Notes: a model not told the origin generated them from the sequence alone. A DNA stretch of 64,000 nt from an uncultured Clostridia bacterium (GCA_934130595.1 CAKOYF010000005.1:1-64000); one strand, 5' to 3'. Shown: positions 8,326 to 17,815, counted from the stretch's first letter. Numbers and translations: made by a program.

Positions 8326-10158
8326 ATGTCAAAAGTTATAGGTATAGATTTAGGTACTACAAATTCATGTGTTGCCGTTATTGAAAACGGTGAACCAATA
8401 GTAATTCCAAATGCAGAAGGAGCAAGAACAACTCCATCAATTGTTGCATTTGCAAAAAATGGTGAAAGACTAGTTGGTCAAGTAGCTAAAAGACAAGCGG
8501 TTACAAACCACGACAGAACAGTTATATCAATAAAAAGAGATATGGGTTCTGACAGAAAAATAAAAATAGAAAATAAAGAATATACTCCACAAGAGATTTC
8601 GGCTATGATTTTACAAAAATTAAAAGAGGATGCTGAAAACTATCTTGGAGAAAAAGTAACACAAGCTGTTATCACAGTTCCAGCTTACTTTACAGATTCA
8701 CAAAGACAAGCAACAAAAGATGCTGGTAGAATAGCAGGACTTGAAGTTTTAAGAATTGTTAACGAACCAACTGCTGCTTCTTTAGCACATGGTTTTGATA
8801 AAGATGCTGAACAAAAAATAATGGTATATGACCTTGGTGGTGGTACATTTGATGTATCAATACTAGATATTGCTGATGGTGTATTTGAAGTTATGGCTAC
8901 AGCTGGTAACAACAGATTAGGTGGAGATGACTTCGACCAAAGAATAATTGATTACTTAGTAGGAGAATTTAAGAAAGAAAATGGTATTGACCTATCTACA
9001 GATAGTATGGCAATGCAAAGATTAAAAGAAGCTGCAGAAAAAGCTAAAATTGAACTTTCTGGTGTAATGCAAGCTCAAATTAACTTACCATTCATAACTG
9101 CTGATTCAACAGGACCAAAACATATGGATATTACACTTACAAGATCAAAATTTGAAGAATTAATTTCAGATTTAGTTGATTCTACAGTAGGACCAGTAAA
9201 CCAAGCATTAAAAGATTCTGGTTTAACTTTTGATAAACTAGATAAAATATTACTTGTTGGTGGATCTACTCGTGTACCATTGGTACAAGAAACTGTTAAG
9301 AAAATAACAGGAAAAGAACCATATAAAGGAATCAACCCAGATGAATGTGTTGCAATTGGTGCAGCTATTCAAGGTGGTGTATTAACAGGTGAAGTTAAAG
9401 ACTTAGTTTTACTTGATGTTACTCCATTATCACTTGGTATTGAAACTTATGGTGGTGTATTTACAAAATTAATTGAAAGAAATACAACAATACCAACTAA
9501 AAAATCTCAAATATTTAGTACTGCTGCTGATGGTCAAACTTCAGTTGAAGTACATGTATTACAAGGTGAAAGAGAAATGGCTTCATACAACAAAACTCTA
9601 GGAAGATTTAGCTTAACTGGAATTCCAGCAGCTCCAAGAGGTGTTCCACAAATTGAAGTTACATTTGATATAGATGCCAACGGTATTGTTCACGTATCTG
9701 CAAAAGATATGGCAACAAATAACGAACAAAAAATTGCTATAACAGCAAGTACAAACTTAACAGAAGACGAAATTCAAAATGCTGTTAAAGAAGCTGAAGC
9801 ACATGCTGCAGAAGATAAGAAGAAAAAAGAAGAAGTTGAAGTTAGAAATAATGCAGACTCTTTAGTATACAATACTGAAAAAACATTAAAAGAATTAGAT
9901 GGAAAAGTATCTGATGAAGAAAAATCTAAAGTAGAATCTGAATTAGCAAACTTAAAGAAAACATTAGAAGGAACTGATACAGCTGCTATTAAAGCTGCAA
10001 CAGATAAACTAACACAAGTATTTTATGATTTAACTTCTAAATTATATTCTCAAGCAAGTCAACAAGGAGCAGCACAAGGAGCTACTGCAGATAATGCAGG
10101 TGCACAAGATAATGTTGTTCACGATGCAGACTATAAAGTAGAAGATGACAACAAATAA
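8326..10158 (+). CDS. dnaK: Chaperone DnaK (Hsp70)
   Basis: ATP-dependent chaperone of 610 residues. The ATPase domain shows GIDLGTTNS near the N terminus, VYDLGGGTFDVSILD and LVGGSTRVP; the substrate-binding domain starts after the LLDVTPLSLGIET linker. A helical lid and an acidic tail end in YKVEDDNK. A strong AGGAGG precedes the ATG. The 88-base gap after grpE has a TATAAT-like box at 8282 but no convincing -35 box and no CIRCE, so expression probably depends on the hrcA promoter. Confidence 0.98.
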   Translation: MSKVIGIDLGTTNSCVAVIENGEPIVIPNAEGARTTPSIVAFAKNGERLVGQVAKRQAVTNHDRTVISIKRDMGSDRKIKIENKEYTPQEISAMILQKLKEDAENYLGEKVTQAVITVPAYFTDSQRQATKDAGRIAGLEVLRIVNEPTAASLAHGFDKDAEQKIMVYDLGGGTFDVSILDIADGVFEVMATAGNNRLGGDDFDQRIIDYLVGEFKKENGIDLSTDSMAMQRLKEAAEKAKIELSGVMQAQINLPFITADSTGPKHMDITLTRSKFEELISDLVDSTVGPVNQALKDSGLTFDKLDKILLVGGSTRVPLVQETVKKITGKEPYKGINPDECVAIGAAIQGGVLTGEVKDLVLLDVTPLSLGIETYGGVFTKLIERNTTIPTKKSQIFSTAADGQTSVEVHVLQGEREMASYNKTLGRFSLTGIPAAPRGVPQIEVTFDIDANGIVHVSAKDMATNNEQKIAITASTNLTEDEIQNAVKEAEAHAAEDKKKKEEVEVRNNADSLVYNTEKTLKELDGKVSDEEKSKVESELANLKKTLEGTDTAAIKAATDKLTQVFYDLTSKLYSQASQQGAAQGATADNAGAQDNVVHDADYKVEDDNK

Positions 10159-10177
10159 TTAATACAATAAAAAATAG

Positions 10178-10205
10178 GGGTGGTAATACTACCACCCTGT
10201 ATTTT
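10178..10205 (+). terminator. Hairpin between dnaK and dnaJ, possible partial terminator
   Basis: GGGTGGTA (10178-10185) pairs with TACCACCC (10190-10197) around ATAC, followed by a short U-rich stretch. It may lower dnaJ expression relative to dnaK or stabilise the upstream mRNA. Confidence 0.65.
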
Positions 10206-10240
10206 TAGTAAATAATATATGTGTATAGGAGGAAAAGATT

Positions 10241-11386
10241 GTGGCAGACTCTAAAGATTATTATAGCGTTTTAGGTGTTTCAAAAGATGCAACAGCTGAC
10301 GAACTAAAAAGAGCTTATAGAAAACTTGCTAAACAATATCATCCAGATGCGCAACATACTGAAGAAGACAAAAAAAATGCAGAAGCAAAATTTAAAGAAA
10401 TAAATGAAGCATACTCAGTTTTGTCTGATGAAAATAAAAGAGCACAATACGATAGATTTGGCTCTAACTTTGAACAGGCAGGCTTTGGTGGTGGCTATGG
10501 AAACTATGGCGGTGCTTATGGATTTAATGGATTTAGTGGAATGGATATTGACTTAGAAGACATTTTAGGAAGTGTCTTTGGCGGTGGATTTTCATCTGCT
10601 AAAAAAGCACAAGGACCATCAAGAGGTGCAGATATTAAAACAACTTTATCTTTGAAATTTGAAGAAGCTGCTTTTGGTGTAAAAAAAGAAATTAATATCA
10701 CTAGAAATGAAAAGTGTGATTGCTGTAATGGAAGTGGTGCAAAACCAGGAAGTAAGATAATAACTTGTGATAAATGTGGTGGTAGAGGAAAAATTCAAAT
10801 GACTCAAAATACTATCATGGGTTCTTTTTCTACTGTTAAAACTTGTGATAAATGTAGTGGATCAGGAAAAGTTATTGAGACACCATGTGAAAAATGTAGC
10901 GGAAAAGGTATAGTTAGAAGATCAAGAAAAATTGAAATTAATGTTCCAGCTGGTATAGATGATGGCCAAGCAATTTCATTAAGAAATGAAGGAGATGCTG
11001 GTAAAAAAGGCGGACCAAATGGAGATTTGTATGTAATAATGAAAGTATTACCTCACAAATACTTTAAAAGAAATGGTTATGATATATCAGCAAATGTAAG
11101 AGTACCATTTGCAAAAATGGCTTTAGGTGGAGATATAAAAATTCCAACTCTTGAAGGAGAAATGGAATTTAATATTCCAGAAGGAACAACTACAGGTACA
11201 AAATTTAGGGTAAAAGAACAAGGTATTCCAGTACTAAATGGTAAAGGAAGAGGTGTACTTGAGTTTACTGTAGATGTTGATGTACCAAAAAGATTGACTG
11301 ACGAGCAAAGAGATTTACTTACTAGATTTGCTAAAACTTTTGGTGATGAAGTAAATCCTAAAAAGCGTGGAATTTTTGGAAGATAA
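10241..11386 (+). CDS. dnaJ: Chaperone DnaJ (Hsp40)
   Basis: Co-chaperone that loads substrates on DnaK and stimulates its ATPase. It starts at GTG 10241 behind AGGAGG. The 381 residues contain a J domain (about 5-70) with the HPD motif, a Gly/Phe-rich linker, four CxxCxGxG zinc repeats (CDCCNGSG, CDKCGGRG, CDKCSGSG, CEKCSGKG) and the C-terminal substrate-binding domains. It is the last gene of the heat-shock operon and is followed by a terminator. Confidence 0.98.
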   Translation: MADSKDYYSVLGVSKDATADELKRAYRKLAKQYHPDAQHTEEDKKNAEAKFKEINEAYSVLSDENKRAQYDRFGSNFEQAGFGGGYGNYGGAYGFNGFSGMDIDLEDILGSVFGGGFSSAKKAQGPSRGADIKTTLSLKFEEAAFGVKKEINITRNEKCDCCNGSGAKPGSKIITCDKCGGRGKIQMTQNTIMGSFSTVKTCDKCSGSGKVIETPCEKCSGKGIVRRSRKIEINVPAGIDDGQAISLRNEGDAGKKGGPNGDLYVIMKVLPHKYFKRNGYDISANVRVPFAKMALGGDIKIPTLEGEMEFNIPEGTTTGTKFRVKEQGIPVLNGKGRGVLEFTVDVDVPKRLTDEQRDLLTRFAKTFGDEVNPKKRGIFGR

Positions 11387-11396
11387 AATAGATGTG

Positions 11397-11430
11397 ATGA
11401 GATATGATTGTTCATATCTCATTATTTTTT
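11397..11430 (+). terminator. Terminator of the hrcA-grpE-dnaK-dnaJ operon
   Basis: An 11-bp perfect stem (11397-11407 with 11412-11422) with loop TTGT is followed by a T-rich tract to 11430. Confidence 0.92.
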
Positions 11431-11439
11431 GGTATTTTA

Positions 11440-11468
11440 TTGACTTTTTATGGTAACTATATTATAAT
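11440..11468 (+). promoter_or_regulatory. Sigma-A promoter of the SH3/VanW gene
   Basis: TTGACT (11440-11445), 17-bp spacer and TATAAT (11463-11468), ten bases after the preceding terminator. Confidence 0.88.
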
Positions 11469-11527
11469 CTTTTAAGACAAAATAACATTTTACTTTAAAT
11501 AAAATTATTTTAAAGGAGGTTGATACT

Positions 11528-12676
11528 ATGAAAGATGTATCAAGAAGGATTTTTATAGTTGCAGTACTATTAATTTGCATATGTGGGGTGTTAAACTATT
11601 TTATAACACAAAAAATTAACCAGAAAAAGTCACAAATTGAGGAAAATATTCCAATTACTGAAAACAAAGTTGATGAAAGTCAAGAAAGCGTAAGTGAGAG
11701 TGAATTTGATGAGATTGAAACGTATAATGAGAAGCTTGCTAGAGTAAATTCTAATTTGAATTTGAGAAAATCTCCATCAAGTGAGGCAGAGCTTATAGAA
11801 ACACTAAAAGAAAAGACTTTAGTACAAGTTATAGCCAAAATTAGAAATGGATGGTATGAAATATCTGTAGATAATAAACAAGGCTATGTTATTGGAGAGT
11901 ATATAACAATTTTAAGTGATGAAGAAATTAAAGAGATAACAAGTGAAAAAGAGTATAATGATACTTTTGCAAAGGTTAATATAGATAGCTCTTTAAATAT
12001 CAGACAAGATGCAAATAAAAGTTCTAAAGTACTAACTACAGTAAAGTCAGGAAGTGTATTAAAGGTATTTAAGAAAATGCAAAATGACTGGTATCAAGTA
12101 GAAGGAAATAATTATACAGGCTATGTATCAGGTGAAAATATTGCTATATTATCTAACGAAGAATATAAAAGCTATTCATCAAGCTCTAATAATTTACTTG
12201 TACCAAGTGAAAATATAATAGCAAAATATACTTCTACTAGTACATATAACAAAAATAGCAGATATAATATGCATTTAGCTGCAGATTATATTAATGGGAC
12301 CATAGTTGAACCTGGACAAACATATTCACATTTAAGCGTAGTGCATCCAGAAGGTGAAGAAAATAAATATGTAGCATCAACAATATTTGTTAATAACGGT
12401 CAAACAGCTCAGGCTTCTGGAGGAGGAATATGCCAAACATCTAGTACATTATATGCTGCCATAGCTTCTGCTAAAGAAAAAGGGATTATAACAGGATTTA
12501 ATGTAAGTGCACAAGCTCCACATTCTGGAAAAGTTAATTATGTGCCAAGAAAATATGAAGCTACAGTTAGTTCAGGAACACAAGATTTTTGTTTTAGAAA
12601 CTGTAATGAATATAGTGTAAAAATTGTTACAAATTATGATTATAATACTTTAACAATTACTATTTATAAAATTTAA
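11528..12676 (+). CDS. Membrane-anchored protein with two SH3b domains and a VanW domain
   Basis: The 382-residue protein starts with a membrane segment (about residues 7-27) and an acidic linker. Two bacterial SH3 domains follow (NSNLNLRKSPSS...GYVIGEYI and DSSLNIRQDANK...GYVSGENI), a type that often binds peptidoglycan. The C-terminal third is a VanW domain with the hallmark GGGICQTSSTLY. VanW occurs in some glycopeptide-resistance clusters but its biochemical role is not known, and there are no other van genes here, so resistance should not be inferred. GGAGG precedes the ATG. It is a single-gene unit with its own promoter and terminator, next to wall-anchored adhesins; a role at the cell wall is inference. 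Confidence 0.9.
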   Translation: MKDVSRRIFIVAVLLICICGVLNYFITQKINQKKSQIEENIPITENKVDESQESVSESEFDEIETYNEKLARVNSNLNLRKSPSSEAELIETLKEKTLVQVIAKIRNGWYEISVDNKQGYVIGEYITILSDEEIKEITSEKEYNDTFAKVNIDSSLNIRQDANKSSKVLTTVKSGSVLKVFKKMQNDWYQVEGNNYTGYVSGENIAILSNEEYKSYSSSSNNLLVPSENIIAKYTSTSTYNKNSRYNMHLAADYINGTIVEPGQTYSHLSVVHPEGEENKYVASTIFVNNGQTAQASGGGICQTSSTLYAAIASAKEKGIITGFNVSAQAPHSGKVNYVPRKYEATVSSGTQDFCFRNCNEYSVKIVTNYDYNTLTITIYKI

Positions 12677-12677
12677 C

Positions 12678-12706
12678 AAACAGCTCTTTTTAAAAGAGCT
12701 GTTTTT
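12678..12706 (+). terminator. Terminator of the SH3/VanW gene
   Basis: The AAACAGCTCTT arm (from 12678) pairs with AAGAGCTGTTT (to 12704), followed by more T; it begins two bases after the stop codon. Confidence 0.92.
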
Positions 12707-12771
12707 CTTTTAAAATCAATACTAAATCAGCAAAATTGTAAACATAAATAGATAAATTTAATATTAAAAGA

Positions 12772-12800
12772 TTGCAAAAACATTTCTTCTGTGTTACAAT
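12772..12800 (+). promoter_or_regulatory. Sigma-A promoter of the second thioester adhesin
   Basis: TTGCAA (12772-12777), 17-bp spacer, TACAAT (12795-12800). Transcription starting near 12807 rules out translation from the in-frame start at 12791. Confidence 0.85.
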
Positions 12801-12862
12801 GTTATTGCTTAAATTTTACACTTAGTTTATGTGTGAAAAAATTATTAGGAGAGATGGTATTT

Positions 12863-15800
12863 ATGAAGAATTGTTTTAAAAATATTAAAAGACTAAAACA
12901 AAAAATTGTAAGTATGATACTATTAGTAGCAATACTAACATTAGATTTTAGTCCTTTTGCTGTTAAAGCAACAGCACAACAATTACAATTTTATTCTCCA
13001 GGTGTAATATCTGTAGGATACGATTCAGCAAATGGAAAAAATGTATGGTATAGTAGAGCAACACTAGGTGGAGATGTAGCATATTGTATTGACTACACAT
13101 GCTCTGCACCAAGTGGTACTATGACATTCAGAAGCTATTTATCTGACCAAGGTATGGCTATATTAATGAATGGTTATCCAAATTGCTCACCAGAAGCAAT
13201 AGGATGTTCATCAGTAGATGAAGCATACATGGCAACACAAATGGCTTTATGGGAAGTCATGAATAGAACAGGAGAATCTCAAAAATCAGGATTGATATTT
13301 AGAGTAGAAAATGTAACTCCTAAAGCAGGAAAAGAAGATTTTTATAACAGATCAGTAGCTGCCGCAAAAAGATTAGTAGCAATGGCTGAAGCTAATCCAT
13401 ATACAGCAGTTCCAACATTAGTTATAAACACTACTGCTGCACAATTACATGATTTTAATGGAGATGCTTTAATTGGACCTTATACTGTAACAATAGAAGG
13501 TACTCAATCAGCTGTAATAAAATCTATAACAGCATCTTTAGTAAATGCACCAGCATCTGCTAGAATAACAGATGCAAATGGAAATGAAAAAATTGCACTA
13601 TCTAGTGGAGATTCAGTATATGTAAGAATGAGTAAATCTGAAGAAAGCAAAAAATTTAATGTTAAATTTTCTGCAGATATAGATAGAAAAGTTGGTGCTA
13701 TTTATACTAAAGCTGGTCAAACAGTACAAGACTATGTAAAAATAGAAACAGAACCAAACACAGCAGAAAGAGAAGTAACAATTGACTGGGAAAAGACAAC
13801 AACTCTAGGAAAAATTAAATTAACTAAAGTTGACCAAGATGATCAACCAGTATCAGGAGCAACATTTGAACTTAAAGATACAACAGGAAAAAGCTATGGA
13901 CAAGTAACAACAGGTGATGATGGTATTATAACTTTCTATAAAGTACCAGAAGGACAATATATATTAGAAGAAGTTGAAGCGCCACAAGGTTACACAATAA
14001 CTGAAAAAAGCAAGAATGTAACTGTTGTAGGTGGTCAAACTGCAGAAGTTAAATTCGTAAATGATAGAATAACAGGTAGATTAGTTATAACAAAAGTAGA
14101 TGATACAAACAAACCATTAGCAAATGTAACTTTTGAAATACAAGATAGCAACAATAAAGTTGTTGGAAGAATAACTACTAATGAAGAAGGAAAAGCAAGT
14201 ATCAATTTAGACTATGGAACATATTACTTTAAAGAAATATCTGCACCAGCTGGATATATAATGGATACTAAAACTTACACTTTAAATGTTAATGCAGAAA
14301 ATAGAACTTTCTATAAAACAGTAACAAATGAAAGATGTAAAGGTAACTTATTAATAGTAAAAACAGATGAGGATAAAACACCAATTCAAGGTGTAAAATT
14401 TAATATCTTAGATGCAGATAAAAATGTTATATTAACAATAACAACTAATGAAAAAGGTCTTGCAGGAGCTAAAAATCTACCAATGGGAACATATTATTAC
14501 CAAGAAATAGAAGCTCCAGAAGATGTAGTAATAGATAATGGAGTATACGAATTTAAAATAGATACTCAAGACCAAGTAGTTAGAAAAGATATAGTTAACG
14601 AAAAAATTAGTGGTAAATTAAAAATAACAAAAGTAAACGAAGATAATGAAGTTATTCAAGGCGTAAAATTTGAAATATTAAATGAGAAAAAAGAAGTAGT
14701 AGATACTATAATAACAGATGAACAAGGAATTGCTACATCTAAAGAATTGGTAAAAGGAAAATACTACTATAGAGAAGTAGAAGTACCAAGCCAATATATA
14801 TTAGATTCTACAGAACATGAATTTTATATAGAAAATAAAGGACAAGTTATAAGCAAAAATGTAGTAAACTACATGGCTAAAGGTCTTTTAAAAATAGTAA
14901 AGAAAGACTCAAATGGACAAGCACTTGCAAATGTAAAATTCAACATTTTAGATGAAAATAAAAATGTTGTAGACACTATTATTACTGGAAAAGATGGAAT
15001 AGCTAAAAGTAAAAATCTACCACTTGGAAAATATTATTACCAAGAAGTAGAGGTTCCAGATAATATTGTATTAGATGATACAATTCATACTTTCACTTTA
15101 ACAGAAAATAATCAAGTAATAACTAAGAATATAGTTAATGACTATATAACTGGTAGACTAAGTATTATAAAAGTGGATGAAAATAAAAAACCACTTGCAA
15201 ATGTAAAATTTAATATTTTAGATGAAAACAAGAATGTTGTAGATACTATTGTTACAGATTCTTTAGGTAATGCAGTTTCTAAAAAATTAGTAAAAGGAAC
15301 ATATTATTATCAAGAAATAGAAGCACCTAAAGGAATAGTAGTAGATGATAATATTTACGAATTTAAAATAGAAACAAACAATCAAAACGTTGTAAAAAAT
15401 ATAGTTAATGTATATGCCAAAGGAACTATCGTTATTACTAAATATGATAGTACTGGAGCACTTTTATCAAATGTTAAATTCCAAATATTAAATGAAGCAG
15501 GAGATGTTGTTGATACAATAACTACAAATGAACAAGGTGTTGCAACTTCTAAGAAATTATTATTAGGAAAATATTTCTACAGAGAAATTTCAGCACCAGA
15601 CCATGTTGTAATGGACACTGAAAAACACGAATTTAGCCTTACTGAAAATAATGAAATAGTAAAAAAAGATGTAATCAATAAAGTTAAAGAAGGAAAATTA
15701 AAAATAATAAAAGTAGACGAAAACAATAAACCATTAGAAGGAGTTACATTTAATATTTATGATGAAGATAAAACATTAGTAGATACAATTGTAACAAATA

Positions 15801-17428
15801 AAGATGGAATTGCACAGTCAAAAGAACTTGAAAAAGGAAAATATTATTATCAAGAAGTATCAGCACCAGAAGGAATAGTAGTAGATGATACAATGTACGA
15901 ATTCGAAATTGTAGAAGATGGACAAAACGTAATAAAGAATATGATAAACTACTATGCAAAAGGAACATTACAAATAACAAAATATGATAGTAATAATAAA
16001 ACTTTAGCTAACGTAAAATTTGAAATAACAGATAAAGAAGGAAACGTAGTAGATACAATAGTAACAAACGAACAAGGAAAAGCAGAAAGCAAAAGATTAC
16101 CAAATGGAACATACTACTACCAAGAAGTAGAAGCTCCAGATAATGTAATAATAGATACAAATAAATATGAATTCTCTTTATCACAAGATAATCAAGTAGT
16201 TCAAAAAACTATAGTAAATAAAATCAAAGAAGGAAAGTTAAAGATAATAAAAGTAGACGAAAACAATGAACCATTAGAAGGAGTTACATTTAATATTTAT
16301 GATGAAGATAAAAACTTAGTAGATACAATTGTAACAAATAAAGATGGAATTGCACAGTCAAAAGATCTTGTAAAAGGAAAATATTATTATCAAGAAGTAT
16401 CAGCACCAGAAGGAATAGTAGTAGATGATACAATGTACGAATTCGAAATTGTAGAAGATGGACAAAACGTAATAAAGAATATGATAAACTACTATGCAAA
16501 AGGAACATTACAAATAACAAAATATGATAGTAATAATAAAACTTTAGCTAACGTAAAATTTGAAATAACAGATAAAGAAGGAAACGTAGTAGATACAATA
16601 GTAACAAACGAACAAGGAAAAGCAGAAAGCAAAAGATTACCAAATGGAACATACTACTACCAAGAAGTAGAAGCTCCAGATAATGTAATAATAGATACAA
16701 ATAAATATGAATTCTCTTTATCACAAGATAATCAAGTAGTTCAAAAAACTATAGTAAATAAAATCAAAGAAGGAAAGTTAAAGATAATAAAAGTAGACGA
16801 AAACAATGAACCATTAGAAGGAGTTACATTTAATATTTACGATGAAGATAAAACATTAGTAGATACAATTGTAACAAATAAAGAGGGAATTGCAGAGTCA
16901 AAAGAACTTGAAAAAGGAAAATATTATTATCAAGAAGTATCAGCACCAGAGGGAATAATAGTAGATGACACAATGTACGAATTTGAAATTGTAGAAGATG
17001 GACAAAACGTAATAGAGAATATGATAAACTACTATATAAAAGGTGAGTTAAAAATATATAAATTATCTGAAGGAGATAATAAACCTCTAGCAAATGCTAA
17101 GTTTAATATATATGATGAACAAAGAAATATAGTAGATACAATAGTAACAGATGAAAATGGTGTTGCAGTTTCTAAAAAATTAATGTATGGAACATACTAT
17201 TATCAAGAAATAGAAGCTCCAGATGGATATATCTTAGATAATACAGAATATAAATTTAATATTGATCAAGAAAAAGAACAAATAGCTGTTGTATACAATA
17301 AAAAACAAGAGCTTCCAAAAACTGGTGGAAGCATTAGTAGTGATATGCAGATAATATTATTAGTATCAGCATTCTCAATATTAGGTTATGCACTAGTAAA
17401 TGTTTTAAAGAAAAAAGAACAATATTAA
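12863..17428 (+). CDS. Thioester-domain adhesin with 13 Cna-B repeats and LPKTG anchor
   Basis: The start at ATG 12863 follows AGGAG at 12847-12851; an ATG at 12854 is too close to that site. The 1521-residue product has a signal sequence (about 1-38), then a thioester domain with Cys75 (VAYCIDY) and Gln126 (MATQMALWEVM), the pair that forms an internal thioester in this adhesin family. From about residue 312 come 13 Cna-B/SpaA domains of roughly 90 residues, each with an ITKVD-type Lys strand and a YYYQEIEAPE-type Glu strand. It ends in LPKTG, a hydrophobic helix and KKKEQY, a canonical sortase signal, unlike the APxTG motifs of the two other surface proteins. Domains 8-12 are nearly identical copies made by a 540-bp repeat. 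It is probably a long, stiff, covalently cross-linked stalk with a reactive tip. Confidence 0.94.
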   Translation: MKNCFKNIKRLKQKIVSMILLVAILTLDFSPFAVKATAQQLQFYSPGVISVGYDSANGKNVWYSRATLGGDVAYCIDYTCSAPSGTMTFRSYLSDQGMAILMNGYPNCSPEAIGCSSVDEAYMATQMALWEVMNRTGESQKSGLIFRVENVTPKAGKEDFYNRSVAAAKRLVAMAEANPYTAVPTLVINTTAAQLHDFNGDALIGPYTVTIEGTQSAVIKSITASLVNAPASARITDANGNEKIALSSGDSVYVRMSKSEESKKFNVKFSADIDRKVGAIYTKAGQTVQDYVKIETEPNTAEREVTIDWEKTTTLGKIKLTKVDQDDQPVSGATFELKDTTGKSYGQVTTGDDGIITFYKVPEGQYILEEVEAPQGYTITEKSKNVTVVGGQTAEVKFVNDRITGRLVITKVDDTNKPLANVTFEIQDSNNKVVGRITTNEEGKASINLDYGTYYFKEISAPAGYIMDTKTYTLNVNAENRTFYKTVTNERCKGNLLIVKTDEDKTPIQGVKFNILDADKNVILTITTNEKGLAGAKNLPMGTYYYQEIEAPEDVVIDNGVYEFKIDTQDQVVRKDIVNEKISGKLKITKVNEDNEVIQGVKFEILNEKKEVVDTIITDEQGIATSKELVKGKYYYREVEVPSQYILDSTEHEFYIENKGQVISKNVVNYMAKGLLKIVKKDSNGQALANVKFNILDENKNVVDTIITGKDGIAKSKNLPLGKYYYQEVEVPDNIVLDDTIHTFTLTENNQVITKNIVNDYITGRLSIIKVDENKKPLANVKFNILDENKNVVDTIVTDSLGNAVSKKLVKGTYYYQEIEAPKGIVVDDNIYEFKIETNNQNVVKNIVNVYAKGTIVITKYDSTGALLSNVKFQILNEAGDVVDTITTNEQGVATSKKLLLGKYFYREISAPDHVVMDTEKHEFSLTENNEIVKKDVINKVKEGKLKIIKVDENNKPLEGVTFNIYDEDKTLVDTIVTNKDGIAQSKELEKGKYYYQEVSAPEGIVVDDTMYEFEIVEDGQNVIKNMINYYAKGTLQITKYDSNNKTLANVKFEITDKEGNVVDTIVTNEQGKAESKRLPNGTYYYQEVEAPDNVIIDTNKYEFSLSQDNQVVQKTIVNKIKEGKLKIIKVDENNEPLEGVTFNIYDEDKNLVDTIVTNKDGIAQSKDLVKGKYYYQEVSAPEGIVVDDTMYEFEIVEDGQNVIKNMINYYAKGTLQITKYDSNNKTLANVKFEITDKEGNVVDTIVTNEQGKAESKRLPNGTYYYQEVEAPDNVIIDTNKYEFSLSQDNQVVQKTIVNKIKEGKLKIIKVDENNEPLEGVTFNIYDEDKTLVDTIVTNKEGIAESKELEKGKYYYQEVSAPEGIIVDDTMYEFEIVEDGQNVIENMINYYIKGELKIYKLSEGDNKPLANAKFNIYDEQRNIVDTIVTDENGVAVSKKLMYGTYYYQEIEAPDGYILDNTEYKFNIDQEKEQIAVVYNKKQELPKTGGSISSDMQIILLVSAFSILGYALVNVLKKKEQY
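15691..17040 (+). repeat. 540-bp in-frame tandem repeat (two and a half copies)
   Basis: Units 15691-16230, 16231-16770 and a partial third 16771-17040; each encodes two alternating Cna-B domains (180 residues). Bases 15832-16299 are identical to 16372-16839 over 468 bp, indicating recent duplication or homogenisation. Confidence 0.95.
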
Positions 17429-17436
17429 TATGAAAA

Positions 17437-17469
17437 ATACACTCTAGAAAACTAGAGTGTATTTTTTTT
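17437..17469. terminator. Bidirectional terminator between convergent genes
   Basis: An 11-bp stem (17437-17447 with 17452-17462), loop AAAA, eight T on the plus strand and an A-run on the other side. It serves the adhesin gene and the convergent minus-strand gene. Confidence 0.92.
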
Positions 17470-17671
17470 AGTTAGAGCCATATCCTGTAATATCAGATTT
17501 ATAAAATTGACGAGTGTCACTTCCGATTCCGGTAAAATCCATTACTCTAACTGTTATAGTAGAATTACTATCGTTCATTTTATTCTTTAATGATTCATAG
17601 CTGTCTTCAAGATAAAGTCTTCCTTCATACTTTAAGTCTATGTATGAGTTAGCAAAAATAAAATCAAACAT
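17468..17671 (-). CDS. Small hypothetical protein (67 aa)
   Basis: I do not recognise this protein. On the minus strand GAGGTG lies six bases before the ATG at 17671, and a good promoter lies upstream, so it is likely real even though it is the only minus-strand gene in the first 62 kb. The sequence (MFDFIFANSYIDLKY at the start, RQFYKSDITGYGSN at the end) is polar, without a membrane segment or Cys. An ATG two codons earlier is also possible but overlaps the ribosome site. It is divergent from spoVS, which gives a weak hint of a sporulation link. Confidence 0.65.
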   Translation of the reverse strand: MFDFIFANSYIDLKYEGRLYLEDSYESLKNKMNDSNSTITVRVMDFTGIGSDTRQFYKSDITGYGSN

Positions 17672-17722
17672 ATACATCACCTCTTTTATTAAAAAACAGA
17701 GCAATACAACTATTATATTAAT

Positions 17723-17751
17723 ATTATACAACATAATCCGACATATAGCAA
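17723..17751 (-). promoter_or_regulatory. Minus-strand sigma-A promoter of the 67-aa gene
   Basis: Read on the minus strand: TTGCTA (17751-17746), 17-bp spacer, TATAAT (17728-17723), about 50 bases before the start codon. Confidence 0.75.
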
Positions 17752-17815
17752 CATTTGGTTAAATTTTCGTATACCTATTTTTACATTATTTTTGCCTAAA
17801 AAGTTAGTAAATATA

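Noticed and set aside
11528..12676. Vancomycin resistance from the VanW domain
   Set aside because: No vanHAX, vanR or vanS-like genes are present; VanW alone does not give resistance.
12791..12862. Earlier starts for the second adhesin (12791, 12854)
   Set aside because: 12791 is inside the promoter region upstream of the expected transcript start; 12854 touches the ribosome site. ATG 12863 gives a normal signal peptide.
15691..17040. Repeat array as a possible CRISPR or non-coding repeat
   Set aside because: The period is 540 bp, fully in frame, and encodes Cna-B domains.
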